The notes under the pieces are model-generated. The model had not been told where the DNA came from. It searched no databases and saw nothing but the letters and a program-made list of their open reading frames with translations. DNA of 64,000 nt. Origin: Oscillatoria sp. FACHB-1407 (GTDB lineage Bacteria; Cyanobacteriota; Cyanobacteriia; Elainellales; Elainellaceae). The stretch's first letter is position 1; the number at the start of each line of letters is the position of its first letter. Shown one piece after another: positions 29,308-39,568 of this stretch. The stretch lies in contig NZ_JACJSA010000007.1 of the NCBI RefSeq assembly GCF_014697545.1, positions 124,001 to 188,000 on the forward strand. Reading direction: 5' to 3'. Both the position numbers and the translations under genes were made by a program.

Positions 29308-29401
29308 CGTGAGCGAGACGCTCACACTCCTTTCAGGTGAATCGTTTAAACCAGTGCGAGCATCCTGCTCGCGACTCATTCATCCCCAAGATCAGCAACG
29401 C
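29308..29401. repeat. dispersed repeat with two hairpins (copy 2)
   Basis: This near-identical partner of 19145-19240 also starts at GTGAGCGAGACGCTCAC and ends at GATCAGCAACG. Both hairpins are conserved. Confidence 0.7.
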
Positions 29402-29525
29402 CCGGCAAACCCTTCATCTTCTGGAGTCTGTGTTGGCGGGCTTGGCTCAAATAGCTGCGAATTCATTCGCCAGATCCCTAAGCTTTCGGCAAAATACGCT
29501 CCATCCAAAGCGATTTAGGAATTAT

Positions 29526-29765
29526 GCACTTGAGGCCTAAAACTTTGATCCCCCCCAGTCCCTTTGAAAAGGGAGGGTGGTTTCATACAAGTGAAGAATT
29601 TTTGCTTCGCCCCCTAGCCCCCCAAAATTGGGGGGAAGTTGGTCTGAAGTCCCCCAGAATTGGGGGATTTAGGGGGCAGATTAAGGGGATTAAACTCCAA
29701 TTCACTTTTCTTCGTGTATATGAAACCACCCTGCCCAGTCCCTTTGAAAAGGGAGGAATTCCGGA
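29526..29765. mobile_element. foldback (MITE-like) element without transposase
   Basis: Arms of about 28 bases at 29571-29598 and 29708-29736 are imperfect inverted repeats (GGGTGGTTTCATA / TATGAAACCACCC). Both flanks carry a direct AGTCCCTTTGAAAAGGGAGG. A left segment (29526-29553) recurs at 10306. The apparent ORF rich in SPFEKGG here is an artefact of the repeat. Confidence 0.5.
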
Positions 29766-30107
29766 AGCCCCTTTTCTAAGGAGGCTTGGGGGATCTAACT
29801 GCGTAAGTCCTGTGGGTAAAGGGAACTAAGCAGAATCCCTGACTGGGGCAAAGCCTCTACACTCCCACGTCTTATAGCTTTGGTCAGAAAGCTTAAGGCA
29901 AAGGCAATGGCTCAAACCCTGATGCTGGGAAAGCTTCCTGACTCGCTCCACCCCATCGAATGTGGCTACGGCTATATAGCCCTACGCATATGCATTAGGA
30001 CATAAGGGGGTGTGGGGGCTGCGCTCCCAGCCAGGGGTTCCACCCCTGCACCCCGTCCTAGCCTTAGTGAGTACTGCGATAACTGGATTGACAGTTGCCG
30101 TAACACG
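29766..30107. repeat. repeat-rich region before rpmA terminator
   Basis: Bases 29878-29960 match 3076-3165, and 29960-30075 are a reverse copy of the CCAGGGGTTCCACCCCTGCA family. No gene. Confidence 0.55.
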
Positions 30108-30133
30108 AAAAAAGCCACCTGATCAGGTGGCTC
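30108..30133 (-). terminator. Rho-independent terminator of the rplU-rpmA unit
   Basis: The perfect 20-base palindrome AGCCACCTGATCAGGTGGCT is followed on the minus strand by TTTTT, 90 bp after the rpmA stop. Confidence 0.85.
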
Positions 30134-30222
30134 TAAATATGTTGATCCTCAACAATTGAGGCTTAAAACGGATTGAGCAAGAGAATTTTGCTCAATGTAG
30201 TCGAGGTAATCAAGCACTGCGA

Positions 30223-30495
30223 CTATGCAGAAACCGCTTCAGCAACTGGATAAATGCTCACTTTTTTGCGACCTTTGCCCTTCCGTTCAAAGGTAACAAC
30301 TCCGTCAACCAGGGCAAACAGAGTGTCGTCAGAACCACGACCCACATTCACGCCAGGATGAATCTTGGTGCCACGTTGCCGTACCAAAATGTTGCCTGCA
30401 CGAACAACCTGACCGCCATATCGCTTGACGCCAAGGCGTTGAGCATTGGAGTCACGTCCGTTGCGAGTACTACCCGTCCCTTTCTTATGAGCCAT
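30223..30495 (-). CDS. rpmA: 50S ribosomal protein bL27
   Basis: The 90-residue product shows the L27 N-terminus [20 protein letters not shown] and the family phrases [19 protein letters not shown] and [20 protein letters not shown]. It belongs to the large subunit near the peptidyl transferase centre. No cleavable N-terminal extension is seen. It follows rplU by 95 bp, the usual order. Confidence 0.97.
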   Translation of the reverse strand: MAHKKGTGSTRNGRDSNAQRLGVKRYGGQVVRAGNILVRQRGTKIHPGVNVGRGSDDTLFALVDGVVTFERKGKGRKKVSIYPVAEAVSA

Positions 30496-30590
30496 CGTGC
30501 TTTTCTCCTATCTAACCCTAGCTTAATGTGTGATAAGTAGCTTTGTGTGTGATGCAAACCGTGGCGATCGCCCTAAAGACCCTGCTCAAC

Positions 30591-30998
30591 TTAATCTTCG
30601 TCTTCAGTTTGCTCACTGACTGATTCAGCTTTAGTTGGAGCCTCAGGCTTAGCTGCTTGCTCACCGCCACCAACCTCTGAGCCGTTGAGGTTAATGGAGT
30701 TAATCATCAACCGGGTCAACTCTTGACGATGCCCTTGCTTCTTACGAGTTTTCTTCTTAGGACGCATTTTGTAAACAATAATTTTGCGTCCGCGCAGATG
30801 CCGTAGCACGGTTCCTTCTACGGTTGCACCTGTCACAAAGGGCTGACCAATGGACACATCGCCATCGTTTTCAACGAATAGAACCCGGTCTATGGTGACG
30901 GCTTCGTCTTCGCCAACTGCCAGTCGCTCAACATCGTAAAAACGACCTGGCTCAACCCGGAGTTGCTTGCCACCTGTCTCAATAATTGCGTAAGCCAT
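30591..30998 (-). CDS. rplU: 50S ribosomal protein bL21
   Basis: The 135-residue product begins [20 protein letters not shown] and has [20 protein letters not shown] and [12 protein letters not shown], diagnostic of bL21, which binds 23S rRNA. After about residue 105 there is a C-terminal acidic, Glu/Thr/Ala-rich extension not required for the core fold; such tails are common in cyanobacteria. Confidence 0.97.
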   Translation of the reverse strand: MAYAIIETGGKQLRVEPGRFYDVERLAVGEDEAVTIDRVLFVENDGDVSIGQPFVTGATVEGTVLRHLRGRKIIVYKMRPKKKTRKKQGHRQELTRLMINSINLNGSEVGGGEQAAKPEAPTKAESVSEQTEDED

Positions 30999-31161
30999 GA
31001 TATTTTCCTATTGACTGCCGTACAGGTAGCCGGCGAACCAAGCTGTAGCATTACAGAGGCGATCGCACTGACTTTGAGAGAGTTGACCTGATCCGAACAG
31101 AATTTACAACCAGTTAACCATCATCGCGAATTGGTAGCGGAAGTGTCAAGGGCGATCGCTC

Positions 31162-31605
31162 TTAAATCACAAAACTGCTGGTTTCGCCCTGGGCTGCTTG
31201 CCAACTGCGGGCGTCGTAATACAAATCTGCCAATGAGATGCTATACAGCGCATCCTTTAACTTTTCGTGGAGGCGATTCCACAAAGTAAACGTAACCCAA
31301 TCTTCGGCTTGCTCAGCATCAGGCATATAGCGGGCTAATGGTTCGATCGTCTCACCGACTGCTTCGAGAATATGCCCCAGGGAAATTTGATTGGGCGATC
31401 GCCGCAAACGATAGCCACCCTGAGCACCACGAATCGACTCTACCAAACCCGCTTGCCGCATCTCAATCAACAGTTTCTCTAGATAGGGAGCAGGTAGATT
31501 TTGTCGTTGAGCAATGACCTTGACTGAGGCAGGTCCATAACCAGGTTGCAAACTCAGATCAAGGAGAGCTTTAACACTATAATGTCCGCGAGTTGTTAGC
31601 TTCAT
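31162..31605 (-). CDS. Rrf2 family transcription regulator without Fe-S cysteines
   Basis: The 147-residue product starts at 31605 (MKLTTRGHYSVKALLDLSL) behind AGGTGAG; the ORF extends upstream but the family begins here. The winged helix shows VKVIAQRQNLPAPYLEKLL and GLVESIRGAQGGYRL, the Rrf2 signature. No cysteine exists in the protein, so it cannot be an IscR/NsrR-type Fe-S sensor; it is closer to CymR-like or the Slr0846-type cyanobacterial regulators. Divergent from cyabrB. Confidence 0.85.
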   Translation of the reverse strand: MKLTTRGHYSVKALLDLSLQPGYGPASVKVIAQRQNLPAPYLEKLLIEMRQAGLVESIRGAQGGYRLRRSPNQISLGHILEAVGETIEPLARYMPDAEQAEDWVTFTLWNRLHEKLKDALYSISLADLYYDARSWQAAQGETSSFVI

Positions 31606-31994
31606 CTCACCTAATATAAAGGATCGATGGTAGGGGCGGATGTATTGGCTTAAACCTGAACAATTCAACTCAGGTCATTTTGGGATTTTGTAGAATCCGT
31701 TTTCACAGTCATTTGTCATGGAGTGATCATTAATTCCTTATTAGTAATAGAGATATTCCCACGAATGCTATAGGCTATTCCATCGTGGTTTCATGTCAAG
31801 GAAACATTTATCCAACACACGAGAAACTCATTAAAGAGATTGCATTTCAGCCAGAAATACGATGGAAAAAAATATCTATGTCAGTGTAGTATGGTTTCAC
31901 AAGCTGATATATACCCGATAAAGTAATTTGTTGGGTTATCTCAGCTAGAATGATGTGATGTGGGCTTCTTGTTGATTGGTTCAGAGTCAAGTTA
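31606..31994. other. AT-rich divergent promoter region
   Basis: This region separates the Rrf2 and cyAbrB genes. It is AT-rich with no ORF and no recognised repeat. A TAGAAT sequence near 31946 could be a -10 element for the cyAbrB gene. Confidence 0.4.
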
Positions 31995-32390
31995 ATGAAT
32001 AAGAAAAAGAAAATCGAACCTCTAACAGGTGAGGCACTCCTGTCTAAAGTCAAACAACTGGAGCACCTCAGTAAAGAAGAAAAGGCAAAGGAGTGTGGGT
32101 ATTACACCGTTACTAAAAACGGTGTTGAGCGCGTCAATATGATGAAATTCTACAACGCGCTGCTTGAGGCAAAAGAAATTGAGTTGGATGGAAAGCAATC
32201 CACCAATGGTCGAGGGGGGCGTAGTGCTAGCTATCGTATTACTGTTCAATCAAACGGCAATTTACTGATTGGTTCTGCTTACACGAAGCAGATGGATCTA
32301 AAACCTGGGGATGAATTTGAGATTTCCCTTGGTCGCAAGCATATTCGTCTCAAGCAACTTGATAGCGACGAGTTGGGAGAAGAAGAGTAA
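31995..32390 (+). CDS. AbrB-like transcriptional regulator (cyAbrB)
   Basis: The 131-residue product matches the cyanobacterial cyAbrB family: PLTGEALLSKVKQLEHLSKE, then CGYYTVTKNGVERVN, FYNALLEAKEIELD, a GRGGRSASYRI-type basic loop and the C-terminal DNA-binding beta-fold (GSAYTKQMDLKPGDEFEIS). Family members regulate carbon and nitrogen genes and cell differentiation. Which paralogue this is cannot be told. A terminator follows the stop by 41 bp. Confidence 0.9.
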   Translation: MNKKKKIEPLTGEALLSKVKQLEHLSKEEKAKECGYYTVTKNGVERVNMMKFYNALLEAKEIELDGKQSTNGRGGRSASYRITVQSNGNLLIGSAYTKQMDLKPGDEFEISLGRKHIRLKQLDSDELGEEE

Positions 32391-32431
32391 TTCACCGAAT
32401 ATCGCAGCAATTTTCATTTTTAGAAGGCTCT

Positions 32432-32465
32432 CCTCTCAGGATCAAAACCTGAGAGGTTTTGTTTT
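32432..32465 (+). terminator. Rho-independent terminator of cyAbrB
   Basis: Arms CCTCTCAGG and CCTGAGAGG, 7-base loop, then TTTTGTTTT. Confidence 0.85.
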
Positions 32466-32766
32466 AGTAAGGAATCAAAGCAATCCTCAAATCTAAATCT
32501 CCTAGAATAATTAGAAGGCAAACTTTATTCACGAAATTGACGTTTTAATAACTTCAATCCTACTTTTGATGCATTCGTTAATAAAGAGCGATCCCCACTT
32601 TCAGGTGAGAAAACCCACCTAACTCAGATACTTCTCAATTGACCTGTTTTATTGCTTCCAAAGAGTTGCACTAAAAACTAATGGCTTATATTGATAGGCA
32701 AAATGTCTTATCAGATTGATACTTGTAATGGGTCTACCATTACAAACTAACTCGACTTAAACCGCT
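32466..32766. other. promoter region before macA-like gene
   Basis: This is AT-rich sequence with no ORF or repeat. It presumably contains the promoter of the following two-gene unit. Confidence 0.4.
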
Positions 32767-34011
32767 ATGAGTGGTAAAAGGAAATTCAAAACGGGTGTTC
32801 AGTGGTTGATTGGGTCGGGTGTACTTGCTTTGCTAAGCCTCCTGGGTTGGTTAGCCTATGCGGTATGGCTAAACCGCCCTGCCGACCCGGTATCTGTTCG
32901 TTTGCTGACTGTAGAGCGAGATACGGTTGAAACTACAATTAATGCCAGTGGAACGGTGCAACTGGGAGGTCAGCAAACCCTCAAATCTCCAGCAGAAGGG
33001 GCAGTTGAGGAAGTGTTGGTGCAACCGGGCGATCGCGTCACTCAGGGGCAGGTGTTGCTGACTCTACGCAACCCAGAACGGCAAACCGCACTGGCTAACC
33101 AGGAAGTCAAGATTGTCCAACAAGAGTTGACGTTGGCACGACACCAACAACGGATTTCAGAATCGCAAGAGCAACTTGTGTCAGATCGGGAGTGGCTGCA
33201 ACGCTTAAGTGCGCTGGCAGAAGCAGGGGCGATCGCCCAGACCCAAGTACAGGAACAGGCAGACAAGGTGCGCACGACCCTAACAAACTTACGGGCGGCT
33301 GAATCTGATGCCCGCACCGCTAATCTGGAGTTGAAAAGTTTGAGATTGGAGAGCCAACGGATTCAGCGGCAATTGCAGGACACCGTTATCACCGCTCCCA
33401 TTACTGGAATCGTGTTAGGGGTCAATGTAGATGATGGGGATGGGGTCGAGTTACGTACCGAGTTATTGACTCTCGGCGATCCCAGTCAAGAGTTGGTGCA
33501 ACTTCAGCTTTCCACGCTTGATGCTGCTCAGGTTGAGGTTAATCAACGGGTACGAGTCAGCGTCATTGGACCTAACCCAGAGGTATTTATGGGGCGGGTT
33601 CAAAGTCTCTATCCTCAGGCGATCGTTCCCTCTGCGGAAGGTCAAAGCTCCTACGATCAGTCGGATCAAGCCACTGTTCCAACCATCATTCGGTTAGATC
33701 AACCCACTCGAACATTGATACCGGGTAGCCAGGTCAACGTCGAAATTATTCTCGAACAACGACCTAATGTAATTGCACTGGCGGTAGAAGCCGTTCAACA
33801 GGGCGACGAACCCTTTGTCTGGGTTAGAGACGCGGAAGGCAAAGCCCAACAACGTCCTATTGAGTTAGGGCTTGAGGGGTTGACTGAAATTGAAGTGACA
33901 TCTGGATTGCAAGTCGGTGAAGAGATCATTTTGCCCTCTCCAGATGTGGTGTTAACCCCCGGTGCTCTGACCGCTCCCACATCAGAGTCAACTGCTGGCT
34001 CCCCAGAGTAA
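32767..34011 (+). CDS. HlyD/MacA-like periplasmic adaptor (efflux fusion protein)
   Basis: The 414-residue product has a single N-terminal anchor (VLALLSLLGWLAYAVWL), a split lipoyl domain (VEEVLVQPGDRVTQGQVLL and ITAPITGIVLGVNVDDGD), a coiled-coil hairpin (residues 115-200, KIVQQELTLARHQQRISE) and a C-terminal beta-barrel/membrane-proximal domain (VTSGLQVGEEIILP). It would bridge an inner-membrane transporter to an outer-membrane channel. It precedes a MacB-like permease by 44 bp from that gene's preferred start. Substrate unknown. Confidence 0.88.
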   Translation: MSGKRKFKTGVQWLIGSGVLALLSLLGWLAYAVWLNRPADPVSVRLLTVERDTVETTINASGTVQLGGQQTLKSPAEGAVEEVLVQPGDRVTQGQVLLTLRNPERQTALANQEVKIVQQELTLARHQQRISESQEQLVSDREWLQRLSALAEAGAIAQTQVQEQADKVRTTLTNLRAAESDARTANLELKSLRLESQRIQRQLQDTVITAPITGIVLGVNVDDGDGVELRTELLTLGDPSQELVQLQLSTLDAAQVEVNQRVRVSVIGPNPEVFMGRVQSLYPQAIVPSAEGQSSYDQSDQATVPTIIRLDQPTRTLIPGSQVNVEIILEQRPNVIALAVEAVQQGDEPFVWVRDAEGKAQQRPIELGLEGLTEIEVTSGLQVGEEIILPSPDVVLTPGALTAPTSESTAGSPE

Positions 34012-34055
34012 TTTCAACTGCACAAAACTGACGCCATTGCTTGCTAAATCCTCCT

Positions 34056-35234
34056 ATGAGCCTTGCCCCGATTGATTTATTGAAACTGACTTATCGATCG
34101 CTCAGTGGCAACCCCCTCCGCTCGGTGCTAACGGCATTGGGCGTGTTTATGGGGGTTACGGCTGTCAGTGCGACTCTGCAAGTAGGACATATCAGTCAGG
34201 CGGTCATTGCTCGTCGCCTCGCCACACGAGAAGCCCCACACGCCAGTTTATTTCCTGATTGGCAACCCAACCGAATTCGGCTCCAACAGGATGACATCAC
34301 ATTTTTGCAGCAACGATTGCCCGGTTTACAATCCATCAGTGCCCTTAATTGGGCGCGATCGACCGAAGTGACCTTTCAAGACCAAACGGCTCCTACATCA
34401 GTCGTTGCCGTCACTCAAGATTTTTTGTTTACCACGGGCAATCCAGTGATTGCAGGGCGATCGTTTACTGCGGCGGACTACGCGAGTTACCGTCCCGTTG
34501 TAATCATTGATGAGTTACTCGCCGCTCAACTCTTCGGAAATGCGAATCCAATTGGTCAGCGGATTTATGCCAACCAACAGCCCTATGTCGTTGTGGGAGT
34601 GGTGCAAACCAAGCTAAGAGACGACGAGGAACCCAGTGAAGGACGATTGTTGATCACCAGTGCGTTTCATAACGCCTTAACAGGACGCCGCGATGTCGGT
34701 AGTATCCGGTTGCGTCCTTACTATTTGGACGACCTGGAGAAAATTGGCGAGCAGGCTGAGGAACTGTTGATGCAGCGTTTTCCAGGACAACGGTTTTCTC
34801 AGTGGAACAATGTCGAAGATATTTTGGAACAGCGACAGGTGTTGAAACTAACGGCGCGATCGCTGGCAGCGGTCGGGGCGATCGCCCTACTGGTTGGGGG
34901 GGTAGGCATCGCTAATATCATGATTGCCTCTGTTACCGAGCGCACCGCTGAAATTGGCTTGAGGCGAGCTATCGGCGCAACTCGCAACGAAATCATGGTG
35001 CAATTTATCTTGGAGGCAACGCTGTTGAGCTTGGTCGGTGGCATTCTGGCGATCGCCACAGTACACGGTTTAACACTGGCAATCGCTGAACGATTTGAGT
35101 TGCCCTATGAATTTGATGCAACTTCTGCCACGATTGCTCTGGGATCAGCCTTATCGGTCGGAGTGGGAGCTAGCTTTGCCCCTGCCCTGCGAGCCAGCCA
35201 GATTGATCCCGTCAAAGCTTTGCGCTCTGAATAA
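34056..35234 (+). CDS. MacB/FtsX-like ABC transporter permease
   Basis: The 392-residue protein has a first membrane helix (VLTALGVFMGVTAVSA), a periplasmic MacB-type core domain (residues 40-250) and three C-terminal helices within the FtsX domain (AIALLVGGVGIANIMIASV, then IGLRRAIGATRNEIMVQFI, LLSLVGGILAIATVHGL). No ATPase domain is present, unlike full-length MacB, so a separate nucleotide-binding subunit is required. The ATG at 34056 fits better than the TTG at 34041. The pair with the adaptor forms a MacAB-like exporter. Confidence 0.88.
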   Translation: MSLAPIDLLKLTYRSLSGNPLRSVLTALGVFMGVTAVSATLQVGHISQAVIARRLATREAPHASLFPDWQPNRIRLQQDDITFLQQRLPGLQSISALNWARSTEVTFQDQTAPTSVVAVTQDFLFTTGNPVIAGRSFTAADYASYRPVVIIDELLAAQLFGNANPIGQRIYANQQPYVVVGVVQTKLRDDEEPSEGRLLITSAFHNALTGRRDVGSIRLRPYYLDDLEKIGEQAEELLMQRFPGQRFSQWNNVEDILEQRQVLKLTARSLAAVGAIALLVGGVGIANIMIASVTERTAEIGLRRAIGATRNEIMVQFILEATLLSLVGGILAIATVHGLTLAIAERFELPYEFDATSATIALGSALSVGVGASFAPALRASQIDPVKALRSE

Positions 35235-35236
35235 GG

Positions 35237-35440
35237 CTAGGCGATCGCCACGGCATTGCCTGTCAACCGACAGAACCGCACCTGTTGCTCAGTTGCTACG
35301 GTCAGAGCAAATAGCTCAAATTCCCAATGAGAGGCATACTCTTGAGCAAACTGGGTGGCGATCGCTTCAGAAGCCGCATGAATCACCAGCTCATTCACCA
35401 GCTCCATCGTTCCAGGGAGTGTAAATTCGGCGAAATACAT
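35237..35440 (-). CDS. small hypothetical protein
   Basis: The 67-residue ORF (MYFAEFTLPG start) lies convergent to the permease gene with a 2-base gap. It reads as an alpha/beta protein without signal peptide; no strong ribosome-binding site is visible. The composition resembles genuine small cyanobacterial proteins. Function unknown. Confidence 0.45.
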   Translation of the reverse strand: MYFAEFTLPGTMELVNELVIHAASEAIATQFAQEYASHWEFELFALTVATEQQVRFCRLTGNAVAIA

Positions 35441-35628
35441 GATTACTAGCAGGTGTAATGGTTTTCGGAGTGTCGCTAAACCCTTGGATTTACTATTCCC
35501 AGGTCATGGAAAGGAACCGAACCCCTAGCTTAATTGCTAATTAACTTTTACAAAAGCTGAGTTTAGCTTTACGTTTCCTTAACGAGTATTACAGTTCTTC
35601 GCCAAAATTGTAAGGTTTTAATGAATTT

Positions 35629-36465
35629 TTACCCGTTAAAAAACAATTCTGTCGGCGGAACATCAGGTCTTGGTTCTAAACCCAATTGATTCATAAATTC
35701 TGGGTCATACAGTGCCTCTGTCCAATGGCGAGCCGCTTTGACCTGTTCGGGGGTCAGATGCTCCGCAATTCGCAGGTCGGTGCCTTGCAGGTTTGCGCCT
35801 AATAAATTAGCTCCTTTGAGGTTAGCCGCTCTTAATTTGGCATCTTTGAGGTCTGCCGCTTTCAGGTTGACGTTTTCCAGATCAGCCCCCAACAAGTTTG
35901 CCTCAACCAGATTTGCGGCTCGCAGGTCTGCTTTTTGCAGGTTGGCGCGTTGCAGGTTTGCCCGACACAGGTTCGCGGCTCGCAGGTCTGCCTTTTGTAG
36001 GTTAGCTTCTAACAAGTCTGCCTTTTGTAAGTTGGCATTCAGCAGCATCGCCTTTCTCAGGTTGATCTCCCGCAAATCGGCTTTGGGGGCGTCTAATCCT
36101 CGCAGACTAATCCCCTCCTCATTCAGGTCTTGCAGGGCTTGAATCCGCGCATAACTGTTGCGACGCCCATGAGCCGCATCAATTACCTTCCAGGCTTCGT
36201 AGCGCGATCGCTTCTGGCGTTCGGGTCCCTCTTTGAAGTAAATAAAAACGGCAACTAGAATACTGACGCTTTCAATAATTTCTAAAAAACTTTGAATCCC
36301 GAGCCAGGTAATAAACGTCCTGCCAACTGGGGTGTTTTCTAACAAGCGAATGATCGCAACCAAAAACAGTACTTCGAGGGCAGTCGGCAGGCGGTTGAGC
36401 CAATACAAGACCCAGCTTTGACTACGCTTGAGCCAGAGATATTTCTGTTCTGGAGATTCTTCCAT
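35629..36465 (-). CDS. membrane-anchored pentapeptide-repeat protein
   Basis: The 278-residue product starts at ATG 36465 (MEESPEQ), two bases after the upstream gene's stop, an arrangement for translational coupling. Two membrane segments lie in the first 95 residues (ALEVLFLVAIIRLL and IIESVSILVAVFIYF). After a linker, about 20 A(D/N)LxX pentapeptides run from about residue 120 to 230 and form a right-handed quadrilateral beta-helix. A C-terminal helical tail ends at ELFFNG. Function unknown. It is one of three pentapeptide-repeat genes near hetR. Confidence 0.88.
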   Translation of the reverse strand: MEESPEQKYLWLKRSQSWVLYWLNRLPTALEVLFLVAIIRLLENTPVGRTFITWLGIQSFLEIIESVSILVAVFIYFKEGPERQKRSRYEAWKVIDAAHGRRNSYARIQALQDLNEEGISLRGLDAPKADLREINLRKAMLLNANLQKADLLEANLQKADLRAANLCRANLQRANLQKADLRAANLVEANLLGADLENVNLKAADLKDAKLRAANLKGANLLGANLQGTDLRIAEHLTPEQVKAARHWTEALYDPEFMNQLGLEPRPDVPPTELFFNG

Positions 36466-36467
36466 GG

Positions 36468-37910
36468 CTAGGGACCTTGGGTGGAAATTGAGCGGAGTTG
36501 GAGCCATGGAATGGCTGTATCCGTTGCCAGGTATTGTGCCACTGCGCGTGCCCCGTTGCGATTGAGATGGCTGGGATCAGCAAAGTAATTATTTTGAGTA
36601 GCCCAACGCTGCATCAGATCTCGAAATAAAAACCCTTCCCGTGCGGCTAACTGCTGCATGTGTTGCCGAAAGCGTTCTTCATGTGTCATACGAACCGGGT
36701 CAAGATATTCGCGAGTCAGAGGCAGACTCACAAACACCAGAGGGATGCGTTGGTTGCGGGCAAAACGGGCAATGGCGATCGCTGCTGTGGTTTGCACCCC
36801 CTCCAACCGAAACGGCGTGTAGTTGCTATCATAGCGACCCGACACTCTGGGAAACTGACGATAATAAGTCGCTGGGTTAAATTCTATAGGCACCGACTGA
36901 AAACCACTCCGACTCAAATCAGGTGCGATCGGGGTGGGAGTGGCACGAGAAGTCTGATTCGAGGGAGTGGCTGTTGACTGAGATGGTGTCTCTGATTGCA
37001 GCAATTGCGGTAGCAGAGCGCAAGAGGAACCTGCGGCACGATCGCGCCGACCGTCAACTCTATTGGTGAGCCACGCCCCTAAAAGGGGTTCAATAGGTTC
37101 TATCTCTCCCTGAGTCAGGGGATAAATCTGTTGTTGGGCGTCTAAATAAGGACTGTAAGCAGCAACATCACTCATCGCCGCTGGAGGAAACTCTACACAA
37201 ATTTCGCGATCGGGTTCGATCGCAGGTAGAGGAATGTAGCGGATAGGACGGGCACCCGTCGCCAATCGTTTGTATCCGTCTGATGCCACGATGCCATTGT
37301 AGGTCTGGTCTACTCGCGCACTGTTAAAGGCTCGTGACCCATCCGCCCAAATGATCAGGCGAGGTAGTTGGTTTGGGGTCAACACCCGCCGCAATACCAG
37401 GTCAACCACTTGAGCCGTTGCCCCATTGATCCCAAAATTGTAGATTCGCAGGTTAGGTAAACCTCTGGCAGCTAACGCCTGTTGCAGCACCTCTGGATCA
37501 ATCCCCTGGAGCGATCGCGAACTGCCCACAATTAGCACATCTGGAGGACCAAACTCAGCCAGATAATTCGCATAGATCCGAAGTTGCTGATCAAGTCGCT
37601 GGCTATTAAATGTTGGGAAATTGGCGACAACTGCCGTACTAAAGTCTGGAAATGACTCTCCTGCATCATTAACCGCTACCGTCACCAGGGGCGATCGCGA
37701 CATCGACAATTGAGAAATCAGCGTCTGTTCCCAGGAGGATGTCTCCCTCGCAGCAGTGCCTAATAGCAAAAGAGGTGCTACGGCTCCGACCGTTGCCCAG
37801 TTCTGTACTAGGATTGCCGATAACCAATGCCGTGTCGTCATCAGCAACGCCTGCATCCTCTCCAACAGCAACCTTCCACAGGGAGGCGAGGTAGTCTCCT
37901 TAGGAACCAT
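36468..37910 (-). CDS. SGNH-hydrolase-like protein (DUF1574-like)
   Basis: The 480-residue product has an N-terminal hydrophobic anchor (VGAVAPLLLLGTAA). Its SGNH-type blocks are VLIVGSSRSLQGIDP (Ser), NFGINGATAQ (Gly/Asn) and FADPSHLNRNGA (Asp-x-x-His). A Ser/Thr/Pro/Gln-rich insert lies at residues 300-335. This resembles DUF1574/DltD-like esterases that often act with membrane acyltransferases on surface polymers. No MBOAT gene is adjacent. Translationally coupled to the downstream pentapeptide gene. Confidence 0.72.
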   Translation of the reverse strand: MVPKETTSPPCGRLLLERMQALLMTTRHWLSAILVQNWATVGAVAPLLLLGTAARETSSWEQTLISQLSMSRSPLVTVAVNDAGESFPDFSTAVVANFPTFNSQRLDQQLRIYANYLAEFGPPDVLIVGSSRSLQGIDPEVLQQALAARGLPNLRIYNFGINGATAQVVDLVLRRVLTPNQLPRLIIWADGSRAFNSARVDQTYNGIVASDGYKRLATGARPIRYIPLPAIEPDREICVEFPPAAMSDVAAYSPYLDAQQQIYPLTQGEIEPIEPLLGAWLTNRVDGRRDRAAGSSCALLPQLLQSETPSQSTATPSNQTSRATPTPIAPDLSRSGFQSVPIEFNPATYYRQFPRVSGRYDSNYTPFRLEGVQTTAAIAIARFARNQRIPLVFVSLPLTREYLDPVRMTHEERFRQHMQQLAAREGFLFRDLMQRWATQNNYFADPSHLNRNGARAVAQYLATDTAIPWLQLRSISTQGP

Positions 37911-38034
37911 AACAACTCAAATGACAAGTGGGAATTGTTGAGCTAACAGGGCGATCGCCAATCTGAATCATCGGCTGACATCACCTGTTCACATCGTAGG
38001 CGATCCACTCACCCATTCCCACCCCAAGGTTACT

Positions 38035-39370
<1,336 letters not shown>

Positions 39371-39568
39371 TCAAGACGTGCAAGAGGTACGCCGTCCACT
39401 ACCCCGATGAAACAAAGGCTGATGAATATTTCCGGACTCTGCTAGTTGTCTTTTATATGAAACGCCAGATGCAACACTTTCGGAGCCACAGTTCTGATTT
39501 TCAGAATTATTCAGAATGAGTAGAGCAACAAGCAGAATTGCTGAAAGAATTGGGGTAGAAATCGACAT
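39371..39568 (-). CDS. patX: PatX-like RGSGR pentapeptide precursor
   Basis: The 65-residue ORF from ATG 39568 has a hydrophobic signal-like N-terminus (ILSAILLVALLIL), a polar middle, and HRGSGRR beginning 12 residues from the end (the RGSGR codons lie at 39392-39406). RGSGR is the PatS pentapeptide that inhibits HetR. Short hydrophobic-N-terminus proteins ending in HRG(S/T)GRR beside hetR are known as PatX in filamentous cyanobacteria (Elhai and Khudyakov). It is upstream of hetR on the same strand. A 3-residue longer frame from TTG 39574 also exists, and ORFs on the other strand overlap. Inhibitory role is inferred. Confidence 0.82.
   Translation of the reverse strand: MSISTPILSAILLVALLILNNSENQNCGSESVASGVSYKRQLAESGNIHQPLFHRGSGRRTSCTS

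Noticed and set aside
29524-29829. 101-residue ORF rich in SPFEKGG
   Set aside because: It is entirely the foldback repeat; composition is Gly/Pro/Phe repeat artefact and there is no ribosome-binding site.
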